From positions 48,206,500 to 48,270,499 of the forward strand of contig NC_089236.1 of NCBI RefSeq assembly GCF_963924675.1: a DNA stretch of 64,000 nucleotides, in the 5' to 3' direction. The number at the start of each line of letters is the position of its first letter. The stretch's first letter is position 1. A model generated the notes under the pieces. That model was not told the origin of the DNA. It made no database searches and was given only the letters and a program-made list of their open reading frames with translations. Shown here one piece after another: positions 1 through 11,475 of the stretch. This DNA comes from Phocoena phocoena. Taxonomy: Eukaryota; Chordata; Mammalia; Artiodactyla; Phocoenidae. A program made the translations under genes and the position numbers.

Positions 1-511
1 TTCCTTCCTCTCCATGTGAGACCCAGGGTCTATCAGTTTAGCTGTTTTCCTGCTTTTGTCCCAAACTTCATTTCCATTTGGATTCCTGTGATCTCTGTAT
101 CCCTCATTATAACATTTTATATTGCATTTATTAACTTCTCAAAACCTCAGCTCTCTTGTGGATAATATGTTGGTAATTATACCTACCTCATTAGATTATG
201 GTAAGAATTAAATGAGTTGCTATAAATACAGCTGTTTACCCTACCTTCCCTTCGACCCTTGTGGAGAATAATTGTGGAGAAAGGTAATATGACATTTAGA
301 GAGTAGACCATGTTTGTACCTACACTGCTGTGTGCTGCTAGAGAAACTCACCAAGCCAGGCACATTTGTATAATATACACTGTGGGACACCAACACTTAG
401 GGTGTCCCCGAGATTATCAGTTAGTCCAATTCCAAGCAAGCCCATTTATGAGTCTTTAAAAGATGGATACTTGTGTAGTCGGAATAACTGAAGTGTACAT
501 TTACACTTTAG
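1..511 (+). other. PIBF1: PIBF1 intron, 3' end
   Basis: Intron sequence running into the acceptor tttacactttag at 500-511. A weak MIR-like stretch lies at about 130-235 (cctacctcattag followed by gtaagaattaaatgag). Nothing else is recognisable. Confidence 0.8.
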
Positions 512-610
512 AAACCTCCGAGAAGCAAGGGATAATGCTGTGGCTGAAAAGGACCGAGCAGTGATGGCTGAAAAGAATGCTCTAGAAAAACATGATCAGC
601 TCTTAGACAG
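512..610 (+). CDS. PIBF1: PIBF1 coding exon, about residues 409-441
   Basis: The exon is 99 bp, between an AG at 510-511 and the donor GTAAGC at 611. Its first base completes a codon from the previous exon. It then reads [17 protein letters not shown], continues with [15 protein letters not shown], and ends with AG of a split arginine codon completed by G of the exon at 55781. This matches human PIBF1 from about residue 409, recalled from memory, with two conservative changes (E to D and D to N). The peptide is highly charged with heptad-like spacing, as expected of the long central coiled coil. No Met start or stop lies in the exon. It is too short to appear as an open frame of its own and was found by its splice sites and peptide. 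Confidence 0.95.
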
Positions 611-689
611 GTAAGCATCCTGAAAATAGAAATGTTAAGACTCTTCGACTTTTGTTCCTGTTACTCTTTCTTTTAGAATATATTTTTTA

Positions 690-1250
690 ATAGAAGTTTA
701 ATTTTCATTTCAGTTGAAGTGTAATTTATATGTAATAATTTACATATGTAAAAATTGCATATATTGAAACAAGATAGAGAAGAGTTTCCTTATACCCCTT
801 TGGTCAGTCTGAACTACCACCTATCAAGAGGCAAACACTTTGTGATTTCTCTCACCGTAGCTTAGCTTGTTCTTCATGGACTAAAAATAAATGGAATTGT
901 ACAGTATGTACCCTTTTGTGTCTAGCTTCTTTCACTCAACATTATATGTTTTCATCCATTTTATGTTGTATCAGAAGTTCATTTCTTACTGTTGCTGGGC
1001 ATAAATATACCACAGTTTGTTTATTCATTCACTTGTCAATGGACGTTTAGTTTGTTTTCAGTTTGGCGCTATCATGAATAAAGCTGCTATGAACATTTTT
1101 ATACAAGTCTCTTTGTGGGTATATGTTTCTGTTTCTCTTGGATAAATACCTAGGAGTGGAACTGCTAATCATCGAGTAGATGAATGTTTTACTTTAAAAG
1201 AACCTGCCGGACAACTCCAAGGTGATTGTACCATTGTATACTCCCCAGTT
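690..1250 (-). mobile_element. Old L1M fragment, 3' region
   Basis: Contains the usual reverse-complement L1 3'-region phrases: gaataaagctgctatgaaca, tggataaatacctaggagtg and gtaccattgtatactccc. Heavily diverged, with no open frame. Confidence 0.75.
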
Positions 1251-1457
1251 TATTTTTCAAAAACCTATATTTTCTGGTTCATGTCTGTTGGAGGGAGGGG
1301 AAGAGAGAGAGTAATTTGTCTTTAATTAATCAATAGAAAATATATTTAATAACCTAGTTAAAAGGAAAATCACTGATGAGTATTAAAGTAAATATCATTA
1401 CCTCATCAAACAATGTATTTTAGTGGTTCAACTACATGCAGAGTAAACAGAGTAGTT

Positions 1458-1570
1458 ACCTTTTTTTTTTTAACTTTTTATTTTGAAATACTTTCAGACA
1501 GAAAAGTTGCTAAAATAGTACAGAAAAGTTTTCATGTACCTTTCCCATACTGGTAAACTTTGAAAATAAA
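1458..1570. repeat. Old L1-like fragment
   Basis: The T-run followed by aactttttattttgaaatac and the nearby cagaaaagttgctaaaatag resemble a common ancient L1 3' segment. The same motif family recurs, more diverged, near 9118. Too short to assign a subfamily or orientation. Confidence 0.4.
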
Positions 1571-3545
1571 CTTTGAAGATAATCTCAGTGGGTCTTTTAA
1601 TTGTTAAATGAAGATTACAGATTAATTTGTGGTTTAAGCAATACATGGAACTAATAATTCAAGCAAGTTTTCACATAATTAAACTATTGCTAATCCTCTA
1701 GAATGTCAAAATCTTTTAGAATCGTCCAAATTGTTATACTTCTGAATTCACATCAACCTTATAAACTTGACTCATGGAGAAATTCTAATAAATGTAATAA
1801 TGAAGAAATCTTTTCTATAATGTGAAAGTACGTCTAATTCTAAAGATCTTAATATAAAATTAAACATTTATAAACCAGCTGCTTTTATTAGCATGCTGTT
1901 GCAACCTATCTTAAAATTGTCTTTTATTATGTATAATCCTTCTGTTTATAAATCTATATCATGTCCACTAAAGATTTACTTAGCTCCTTGTTGTTGTTTT
2001 TGAATGTAATATATTTAGTAATGGCTCTAGAATAATATTTATGGACCAACTAACAAGCTTTAAAAGAAAGAATAAGTAAACCAGAACTTATATTCACGCA
2101 AAATTTCATAACTTGCTAACTTGGTATGTGGTTGTGAGTTTGGAGAGAGAAGAATAGTAAATGTGACCTTAAAATTGGCTGCTTATACTAAGCTCTGTAA
2201 TGTCCTACACTCTGAATCTAAAATCCTTCTTATCCTACTTGTTCACACACTAGCAACTGGGTATTTATCCTGAAAGCCATGCGATACTTTAATATCTTCT
2301 GAATTACAGAGAATTCAGTCATTTAATGTTTGTAAAGGACATTAGAACAGTGTCTTGCACATAGTAGTTCTATAGAAATTATTGGTATTATAGGAAAATT
2401 TGCTGAGTTAATTCTGCTTTAACTAATGGAATTTTTGCTCTTAATTCCTTGAAGTGATAGTAAAACTTTCCTTATTTGGAGCCTAATTTTCATCCAACCT
2501 TAAAAAATTAGGACAGTTTTAAAATCAGGACAAAGAAGGAAAAAAAAGAAAATGTTTCTAGACACACTAGAAATAACCTATGAGCAGCAAATAGTGTTAG
2601 TGCTCAGAACTTTAAAGCACATTATAGGACCAAGGATTTATTGAAAAAATGAGAATAATGTCTGGAATCTAAAACTCAAAATAAGCTTGGACTTTAATAA
2701 AATGCCTAAAACAGCTAAATGTACTTATCTGTTTTTTGAGCTACAATATTAAAGTAAAGGAGAAAATCCCCATGCTTAGGGTTATAATGTTGCTAGATGA
2801 TTTCAAAAAAGTAGGATTCTAGATATCCCCACAATTTAATTTTTCCTTAATTACTCTATAAACTTATTACAATTCATGTCAATAATTTCAAAAGACTTTT
2901 AGTGAAACTTGACCAGCTGACTCTAAGATTCTTTTTCAGAATTGCTGTGGCTATGCTTGTGCCTACTCTTGTACGTTTACTCTTCCGCATGAATTTCTGT
3001 AGTTATATTTTTCATGTTAATACCTTTCATCCGTCCAGAGTTCATTTTGGGGTATGGTGTAGATAGAGAACAAATTTTATTTTATCTTGCTCACTATTAA
3101 GTTAACTGTACATTTAATGGCATCCAAATAAAAATACCAGCAAGATTTTTTTCTGCTTAATCTACACTCTAACTTTCTCTTGTGTTGGGTGGTATGGGAG
3201 TAGCACAGGCCTTTTGGGATCCTGGAAAGGGTAAGTGAGTTAGGGATGTATTTGGATTAAGTGGTTTGCAGTCACTTCTGTTTACAGTTAAATTATTGCT
3301 AGCCATTTCTGAGTATCAGTGGCTTCCAGGAATATTCTTATTACCCACTGTGCAACACAGGTTGTGAGAGATAGGAATGTGTCTCAGGTACCCATTACTG
3401 GAACCAGGGATTATTGACCTTCTTTCTTGGTGGAGGGATAAGCAAGATGCAATCATTTATCCTTTATTTTGGAGGGGAAGCCCTGGCAGTCCTCTGACCA
3501 GTGGATACTTAAACTTCTTACTGATGTGGTGGCTTCTCGAATCTT
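1571..3545. other. Intron sequence, nothing recognised
   Basis: AT-rich sequence without a usable reading frame, clear repeat, or poly(A)/duplication signature. A purine-rich A/G run lies at about 2530-2555. Confidence 0.6.
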
Positions 3546-3549
3546 CATA

Positions 3550-3890
3550 GGGTTTTTTCCCCCCAGCTTTATTAAGGTGTAATTGACAAATTAAATTGTA
3601 AGGTATTGAAAGTGTACAATGTGATGATTTGATATACACATACATTGTGAAAGGGTTCTCCCCTCATGGAGTTAATTGACACATCCACCGCCTCACATAC
3701 TTACCTTTTTTTTTTTTTTTGGTGGGAACATTTATGGATTTAAGGTCTCTCATAACAAATTTCAGTTATACGCTACAGTGTTATCAACTGTTGTCACTGT
3801 GTTATACATTAGATCCTCAAACATTATTCATCTTACAGCAGGATTTTTTTTAACCAAACATATCAAATCTATGGTTCATACGAAAAAATT
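3550..3890. mobile_element. Old L1M fragment
   Basis: Phrases such as ctttattaaggtgtaattga, gtgtacaatgtgatgatttg and gttatcaactgttgtcactg match a familiar L1M segment. An internal T-run lies at 3705-3720. Orientation was not settled. Confidence 0.55.
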
Positions 3891-3892
3891 AA

Positions 3893-5489
3893 AGATATTT
3901 CTTAAATAATAAGACTTGAAAGTCGAAATTACTCCTTGATCCATGGGCTGCAGAATCAATGTGTTAGCAGGCATGAAAACAACATTCATCTCATTGTACA
4001 TCTATCCTCAGAGCTGTTGGTTAACTAAATACATTGTCATTGAGCAGTAATATTTTGAAAGGAATCTTTTTTGTTTTTTGAGCAGTAGGTCTCAACAGTG
4101 GGCTTAAAGTATTCAGTAAAACCATGTTGTAAACAGATGTGCTGTCATCCAGGCTTTGTTGTTCCACTTATAGAACACAAGTAGAGTAGATTTAGCACAA
4201 TTCTTAGGGCCCTAGGATTTTCAGAACGGTAAATGAACATTGGCATCAACTTAAAGTTACCAGCTTCATTAGCCCCTAACAAGAGAGTCAGACTGTCCTT
4301 TGAAGATTTGAAACCAGGCATTGACTTCTCCTCTCTAGCTATGAAAGCCCTAGATGGCATCTTCTTCCAATAGAAGGCTGTTCCATCTACATTGATAACT
4401 TGTTTATTGTAGGCATCTTCATTAATTATCTTAGCTAGATCTTGTGGATAACTTGTTACAGCTTCTACATCATCACTTGCTGCTTCACCTTGTGTTTAAG
4501 TTTTATGTTATGGAGATGACTTCTTTCCTTAAATTTCATGATCCCATGAACCAGTCTCTTCAAGGTTCAAACTTTTCTTCTGCAGCTTCCTTACCTCTCT
4601 TAGCTTTCAAAAAATTGAAGAGACTTAGGGCCTTTCTCTGGATTAGGCCTGGCTTCAGGGAGCGTTGTGGCTGGTTTGGTCTTCTATCCAGACCACTAAA
4701 ACTTGCTTCATATCAGCAGTAAGGCTGTTTTGCTTTCTTCATTCCTGTGTTCACTGGAGTAGCACTTTTAATTTCCTTCAAGAACTTTTCCTTTGCATCC
4801 ACAACTTGGCTAACTGTTAAGCACAAGAGGCCTAGCTTTCAGGCTATATTGACTTTCAACATGCCTTCCTCGCTAAGCTTAATCATTTCTAGCTTTTGAT
4901 TTAAAATGAGAAATGTGTGACACTTCCTTTCACTTAAACACTTTGGAGGCCATTGTAGGGGTACCGATTGGCCTAATTTCAGTATTGTTGTGTCTCAGGG
5001 AATAGGGAGGCCCAAGGAGAGGGAGAGAGCCTGGGAGGATAGGCAGGAAATCTGTACATGACCTTAAATGCTAAGCTATGCAGTCTGGATGCCATTCTGT
5101 TGAATGACATGATCAGAGTTCTCAGTTTTAGAACAATTACCCCAGAAGAATGAGGAATGAAAGTAATACTAAACTGATAACAGGAAGATAGTTCAGAGAA
5201 CATTATAAATAGTTTGCTATCTTATATAGGCATGGTTCATGGCACCCCCAAACAATTACATTAGTAACATCAAAAATCACTGATCCCAGATCACCATAAT
5301 AATAATAATAATGAAGAAGTTTGAAATATTGTGAGAATTGCCAAAATATGACACAGATACTAAGTGAGCAAATGTTGGGAAAATGGCACTGATAGACTTG
5401 CTTGATGCCACAAACCTTCAATTTGTAAAAAATGCAGCATGTGCGAAGTTCAGTAAAGCAAAAGCACAATAAAAGGAGGTATGTCTGTA
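3893..5489 (-). mobile_element. Tigger1 (mariner/pogo) DNA transposon fragment with dead transposase
   Basis: Reading the minus strand, 4980-3893 gives a decayed pogo-type transposase. A readable piece at 4145-4360 contains [16 protein letters not shown] and then [15 protein letters not shown], typical of Tigger1. The gene start (ATGGCCTCCAAAGTG) is on the minus strand near 4953. The right end, 5207-5489, carries the Tigger1 terminal part and ends in a terminal-repeat-like aggaggtatgtctgta. The other end is missing, so the element is truncated at about 3893. Stops and frameshifts make it inactive. About 170 bp at 5036-5205 is not Tigger1 (separate entry). The family call rests on a recalled consensus. 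Confidence 0.8.
5036..5205 (-). repeat. L2-like segment embedded in Tigger1; inverted copy of 10609-10790
   Basis: Replaces a short internal part of the Tigger1. Read against the reverse complement of 10609-10790 it aligns along its whole length. Shared runs include gttttagaacaattaccc, gagatagttcagaga (one base different) and attataaatagtt. By eye the identity is near 80%. Both resemble the L2 LINE 3' region. Confidence 0.7.
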
Positions 5490-6148
5490 TAGGCGTGGAA
5501 GATTTTAATATGGAGATACTATTCTACAGTAATAGAAGTTATATCTAGAATGTGATTGGTGATTATCTTATTTATAGAATCATGCTGGGTCTGGGCACCC
5601 AAGCTCTAAACCAAAGGTCTTAAGAGGAAAATGACCAAACATATTCAAAAGATTAGAAAATGTCCTACAGTGTCAGATTATAACTGTCTACAGATATTTA
5701 AAGTGTACTTTTCTCACGTGGTCAGGCCTAAAGTAGTAGAATTGGGACCACTGAGTAAACATTACAAAAAAGGGTAAAGATAAACTTTCTAATAGGGACT
5801 TTCAAAATGCCTTGACATCAAGTATATTCTTCATCATTAGAAGTGTGCAGGCATCAGCTGGCCAGGCATTCAATAGGACTGTGTTTGTAAGCATCGAAGT
5901 ATCAAGTGAGTAGCTTGATGAGTCTAAAGTCCCTTTTGATTCTGAAATTATCTGTAATGTAACAACAGCTCAAAAGAGTTGATACACTGGTTAAGTTACC
6001 ATGTAAAGGGAATGGTGAACCCAAGCTGTTTTTGAGTGTATTTTTTTTAATCTCTGCAGTTCACTTTTCCTGTTTTTTGTTTGTTTCAAAATAAAAACCT
6101 AGTATTTAGGACTATTATTTGAAAAAGACACTATATATTTTTTAAATA
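5490..6148. other. Intron sequence, nothing recognised
   Basis: No repeat, frame or signal could be identified. Composition is like the surrounding intron. Confidence 0.6.
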
Positions 6149-6161
6149 TCCACTGGATTTT

Positions 6162-6366
6162 AAAAAAAATATTTATTTATTTGGCTGCATCGGGTCTTAG
6201 TTGCAGCACATGGGACCTTGTAGTTGCAGCATGCGGAATCTTTAGTTGTGGCATGTGGGGTCTTTAGTTGCAGCATGTGGGATCTAGTTCCCCAACCAGG
6301 GATCGAACCCAGGCCCACGGCATTGGGAGTGCAGAGTCCTAGCCACTGGACCACCAGGGAAGTCCC
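6162..6366 (-). repeat. CHR-type tRNA-derived SINE (T-rich tail at left)
   Basis: Right end reads ccaccagggaagtccc, the reverse complement of the CHR head. The B-box-like segment (gggatcgaacccaggc) is present and the tail is atttatttatttgg. Flanked by the duplication tccactggatttt (6149-6161) and tccactgaatttt (6367-6379), one mismatch. Confidence 0.9.
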
Positions 6367-6379
6367 TCCACTGAATTTT

Positions 6380-8498
6380 TTTTGGGTATAGATTGCCTAA
6401 GAATATTTTGGGCATATCATGTATATTTTTTGTATATACTGAAACCCAAGGAAAAGTATTATTTTATTTTTCAGAGGTTGAGTTTTTAATACTCAGGTGT
6501 GTGATTCTGGTTTCCTTTGTGTCAAAATCAGAATAAACAGATGTATTTCAATCTTTACATGCATTGTGATTTCTGTGAATCATGCTTAAGTAAAGTCCAA
6601 GACATGTCTATACACAATTTTCTAGTCAGGTATAACTAATCTCAACTTTTCATTTTGTTGAAAGTTTTACTTTATCAAATGCTTCATTAATGATCAAACA
6701 ACCTGTGTTATTATAAAGAGAAATGTAAGGAAGTAGTATGCCGCTTTCAAACTTGAATGAAAAAGGCTTTTTGCTGAAGGACTTTAATTTTCTACAAAAA
6801 AATGGACTTTTCTCAGGCATATAAAAGACCTGTGTATGTCCCAATTCAAGTCCAACAATTCATTTAATAGTAAGTAACAAATACCCAGCTTTCATGAACA
6901 GGAACAGTTATTACCTCTTATTCTGTTGCTTTGAATCTCTGTAAGCACTCTGAGGATTCTTTCTGCCACAAAGGGGAAATTTTTAAACTCAATCAGGGTG
7001 ACTAGAATAAATTTGAATACACTGTTACATCTGTGGGATCCTACAGAAGAGACCTATGTTTGAATCTAAAGTGTTAGCTTGTAATCCAGAATTAATTTTA
7101 ATAGCTTTTTTTTTCAGTTATAGTTTTAATTTTTTTTAAACTATGGTTTGATGTATTCGGAATAGTTTTTTCAGTTTGTTAAGTATTTTTAAATGAATAT
7201 TACTTAAATTATGCTTTCATAATTATTTAAATTATGTTTTCAATCCCTACAACTTCTCTGGTAATAATAGAATTTTGTCCTTATTTTTTCTCTTAGAAGA
7301 CCAAAGTAAGGGGGAATAGATCTAGTGAGTAGATTGAGTTTTATGTTATACTGGGCTAGTTTAAAGCTTGATATAGCAGCCAGCTGTCCTAAATTTCCAT
7401 TCAGTGCTTTATCCCCAAGAGTAGAACAGTTCTGACATGCTTTTATTCTACCTTTTGTCATATTCTTATACTGTTTTATCTTTGTTTATCCGGTTTTTTA
7501 ATCTTGCCTTGCTTCTTCAGCAGGCAAGTAAATGTTTGTGTCATTTTCAATATAAACTTAATGGGATAAAGGATGTTGAGATTTGAAATAAAAGCTATAG
7601 TACTGTACTTAAACTTTGTTTACTTAGTAAATTCTGTGATAATTTTATTCATATTATTCTTAGTTTTCATGATTACATAAAGTAATCACATCATAATTGT
7701 TACTTGAATGCAGAAATTCTTGATTCTCAATCCTATATTGTTATTCTTTTGACATACCTCTCTATGAAAGAGGTATTCTTTTGACATACCTCTTTATGAC
7801 ATACCTCTTTATGAAGAAAAAATATAACATAAATTCGTGCTTCTTAAATAATTTTTAGTATTTGATTTTTTTCTTTGAAAATTTGCAAAATACTCTAATT
7901 ATAAGCTACTCTAATGATTTTTCAGAGTTTATAAAATTATCTTTTGTTACTTGATTTCTCTTATTCTTTAAAATGTTCTATTTGCCTATTGGTTTGTTTC
8001 ATTTATATTGAAATAGTCTAGCCCCATGTTCTCAAATTTCTCTTGGCTTTTAAGCTGCTGTTCCATCTGACATATATTTGTCCACTTATATAGGATATCT
8101 CAAGCTGGTCTCATTACATCCTAAGTTACCACAATTGACTCTATTCCTTTCCTAATAAAGGCTTTGGAAATAGTAGTACATAATGTAGTGTACATGAAAG
8201 CATTAAGAAATTTATTGCTGAGGTGAAAAATATCTGTTCCTTCTCAGTCTAGACACAAACCTTTGAAAGGAACCGATAGGAAGCACCCACATTTGGATCA
8301 CAATGTATGGATTTTGTTTTATCCACCTCTCATCTATCTTCCTTTTTCTTTATTAGGTATTGGTCTGATCTGACATTCCTTGCCCCACCAGAAACAATGG
8401 CCCAGGGTGTCCTTTAACCATTCATGGATAATTTGTTGCCTATAATTGGGCTTAAATGGCACTGCTAGTTCTGAAGTGATACACCTATTCTCCTCCAC
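6380..8498. other. Intron sequence with a small local duplication
   Basis: AT-rich and mostly unremarkable. At 7743-7812 a unit beginning attcttttgacatacctct occurs twice (7743-7774 and 7775-7798), and its last 16 bases recur once more. This looks like replication slippage. Nothing else recognised. Confidence 0.6.
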
Positions 8499-8516
8499 TT
8501 CAAAAGAATGTATCTT

Positions 8517-8694
8517 TTTTTTTTTTGCCACATCTTATTTAATTATGAATAAATTCAGAGATGTGTGTTGTATTTATAATTGAACCATTCTGCATTCATG
8601 TTCTCAAACATAATATAAACTTAAGTTTCTAATATTCCCATTATTTTCCAGATGGGAAAGAAAAAACCTCATGAAACTTGGAAAATAATTTTTT
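8517..8694 (-). mobile_element. Retroposed, 5'-truncated 3'-end fragment of unidentified RNA
   Basis: A 178-bp insertion flanked by a perfect 18-bp direct repeat, ttcaaaagaatgtatctt, at 8499-8516 and 8695-8712. A T-run directly follows the left repeat, so on the minus strand the insert ends in poly(A). An ATTAAA sits about 17 bases before that tail (attaaataagatgtggc), where a polyadenylation signal should be. This is the signature of L1-driven retroposition. The body matches no SINE or L1 3' end I know, so it may be the end of a cellular mRNA. Confidence 0.75.
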
Positions 8695-8712
8695 TTCAAA
8701 AGAATGTATCTT

Positions 8713-9115
8713 GAATATTTTTGTGCAGCGAGTCAAAATACACACATACACAAAGCAATTAGATATTCTTTTCTGTCAGCCTTTTTTTCTCAAAGAAGGG
8801 CTGATGGCTTCTGTGGCCAAAAAGGATATTTACTCTATATCAGGAGAATTAATGATGGATGCCAATATTGTTAGCCTGCAAGTCCATGGGATAGAACATC
8901 TTTATCCAGTAATAGACTAGAGTTATCAGCATATTTTGTTGTTTAGGTGGAACAATTGATGTAGAGAAGGCTGTTTTCATACCTACCGATTTAAACCTCT
9001 TCTCTCCTCAACCCTGAATAACTCTCAATGGCCGTCACTCTCAGGAGATCAATTGACTGTTGATCTTATAAAATCAAAGCTGTGCTCCAGCATTCTGTCT
9101 TAGTCCTTACTCTTT
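8713..9115. other. Intron sequence, nothing recognised
   Basis: An 80-codon frame at 8678-8920 begins inside the retroposed fragment and crosses its right flank, so it is not a gene. No repeat was identified. Confidence 0.6.
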
Positions 9116-9650
9116 TTTAACTTCTTATTTCAAATTTCATGTGTACACAAAAGCTACAAGAATGATGCAAAGAATTCCTTTATATCTTTTATCTAAATTC
9201 ACCCCTTTTTAACATTTTGCTACATTTGTTTTATCATTTTTATTCTCTCTCTCTCTTTCTCTCCCCTCACCCCACACATTATTTTTTTTCTGAATAGTTC
9301 AGTAGACTGAATGCATCATATACTCTTGCCTCTTCAAGGTTTATTTTCTAGAAGTAAGAATATTCTCTTATATAACCACAGTACACTTATCAAATTCAGG
9401 ACAACATTGATAAAATACTTTTATCCATTTTTGTCAGTTGTCCGAATGATATCCTTTTATAACAATTTTTTTCTGGCACAGCATCCCGTCCAGAATTATG
9501 CTCTGCTTTTTGTTATCACGCCTCTTCAGTGTCTTTTAATCTGAAACAGTTCTTCAGTTTTTCTTTTCTATTTTGTTTTCATGACATTTGATTCTTTTTA
9601 TGTTGGATCATATACACATATATGTCTCTTCCTTCTGGGATCTCTCCTAC
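9116..9650 (-). mobile_element. Old L1M 3' region
   Basis: Recognised by taacttcttatttcaaattt, aaccacagtacacttatcaa and tcagtgtcttttaatctg in the expected order. There is a CT-rich simple stretch at about 9243-9270. Highly diverged. Confidence 0.6.
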
Positions 9651-10235
9651 TCAGCTTTAACTGTCACTTTAGGGAATGATCAACAGTGTTTTTAAACTCA
9701 AACCATACCTTTCCTTGCGTTTTGTAAACTTGTATTTCCAGCTACGTGATTGACATTTTTATCTCAGTGTTTTTCTGGGACTTTAAATTCAGTATTGGTG
9801 AAACAAACTCAGCTTCCTCTCACATGCACCCTTCCCAAGACAGAATGTGGGTTCAGCTGACTTCAAGTCAGTAAACTATACTGCCATTTTAAAGTCATTT
9901 CTGTTTGAACTTTCAGAATAATAATCCTTTCCCCTTGCTCCTGTGTGTAGGTTTGTCAAATTTCATAGCTTCTCCCCCTATAGTATCACTAAAATCCTCT
10001 GCACTCCTGCTGGCAGTCATCCTGGGTCAGCTTCTCGTTACTTCTTGACTGGGGTCGTGCTGTAATTGTGTACGATAACCTCTCAATTCGTTGCTCCATC
10101 TTTCCCCCTTGCTTAATCCTCTTGCTCAGACCTTTTCTTCCTGCCATAGTTTTGCATCCTAACATCATCATTTGCCCAGACACTTGAACAAGAAAGCTGG
10201 TGGTTCACAACTACTTTTTTTCCTCACTCTCCTTC
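9651..10235. other. Intron sequence, nothing recognised
   Basis: No repeat or coding signature could be identified. Confidence 0.55.
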
Positions 10236-10505
10236 CTATTTATTCAACCAACAGGTTGTTTATTGATAACTACCATGTGCCATTTGCTGTGCTAGATGTT
10301 GATGTACATAAATAAATCAATAAATGGGAGGTTGCCCCTGCTGAGAGTCAATTGAGGTAAATGGAAAATAAGCAAACAGATTCATAATTGTTATAATTAT
10401 GTGTTTTGATGATTGCTATGAACTAGATTGTGTGAGGAGGAATAATGGCTCCAGCAGGGTATATCATGATAGGATAGTCCAGAAAGGCCTCTCTGAACAC
10501 TTAAA
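10236..10505. repeat. Ancient mammalian interspersed repeat (MIR/L2-like)
   Basis: ctaccatgtgccatttgctg followed by a run of aataaatcaataaat resembles common ancient mammalian repeats. The exact family is not assigned. Confidence 0.4.
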
Positions 10506-10559
10506 CTAAACAAATATCATGTTTTTTCTAATTCCTAAATATATCTAATCTTTTCCCAC

Positions 10560-11212
10560 CTCTTAATCCCAGGTGCCACTGCTTTAGTCAAGTCTTTCTT
10601 TTCTCTTGCCTGAACTATTTATAATAGTCTCTGAACTATCTCACCGCTTTCAGTTTAGTCCTATTTTCATCACTTATTCTTCCAGGGTAATTGTTCTAAA
10701 ACTCAGAACCCTAATTATGTCATTCAGCAGAATGGCGTCCATACAGCACACAGCTTAGCTCAGGGTCATTCACAGACTTCTGGCCTGTCTTCCCAGTTGC
10801 AGATACTTCTTTTGATTCTCCCCCATTTACTCAAGACAAACAGATCTCTTCAAGTTCTGTAAGTGTTTATATGGGTTCTTTGCTAGGAATGACCTTTTCT
10901 CTTCCCTTGCTCATGTATCTTACCATTCATCTACTAGGTAGATACCCATTCATTTGGTAAGAATGAAATCCATGATCATGTCTTCTATGCATACCTTAAC
11001 TTCCTGTCAGAAATGCTGAAGTCTCTTCTCTCTGTTTTCTAGCATTATATTATAATTGTGTGTTTGTTTACAAGTCTTTCCTCTGAAGTATTGGGGGTTT
11101 TTTTGAAGTCAGAGATTTTCTCTTCCCCGTTTTTGCTTCTCTAGTAAGGTAAGGCCTCTACTCAGTGTCTTTGATGTAAGTAATTCTCAATAAATATCAA
11201 TTTCAGTTGATT
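10560..11212 (+). mobile_element. L2 LINE 3' region
   Basis: Order of phrases fits L2: cctgaactatttataatag, ttctaaaactcagaacc, an acttctggcctgtcttcc-like segment, and a 3' end with tctcaataaatatc. The part at 10609-10790 is the inverted partner of 5036-5205. Confidence 0.6.
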
Positions 11213-11308
11213 AGAGCTTACCATGTTCATTTTGACTCACAACTTTCCATTATGAAGGCAGTTCAAGTGCTGAAAAGAGTGCCCAGGACTTGTCTTCATT
11301 TTATTGTA

Positions 11309-11475
11309 TCAGTGGTTCCCAAATCTAGATGAATTTCAGTCACCTGGAGAGATTTTTTTTTTTGGAAGACGTATTTTTTTGCCTCCCTCTACTCCTAGTA
11401 TCTAGTGTACTTCCTACAAAACCCCCCAAATAATCCTAAACTATCCATTCATCGAATATGTGTTTGAGAAACACG
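11309..11475 (+). mobile_element. hAT-type MER5-like DNA transposon remnant
   Basis: Starts cagtggttcccaaatc with gtcacctggagag and ends near gtttgagaaacac, the expected pair of inverted ends. The middle is degraded. Confidence 0.6.

Noticed and set aside
4979..5469. Two minus-strand open frames of 74 and 88 codons
   Set aside because: They run through the Tigger1 non-coding end and the embedded L2 piece and do not match transposase or any host protein.
8678..8920. 80-codon open frame
   Set aside because: It begins inside the retroposed fragment and crosses an insertion boundary. It has no homology that I can recognise.
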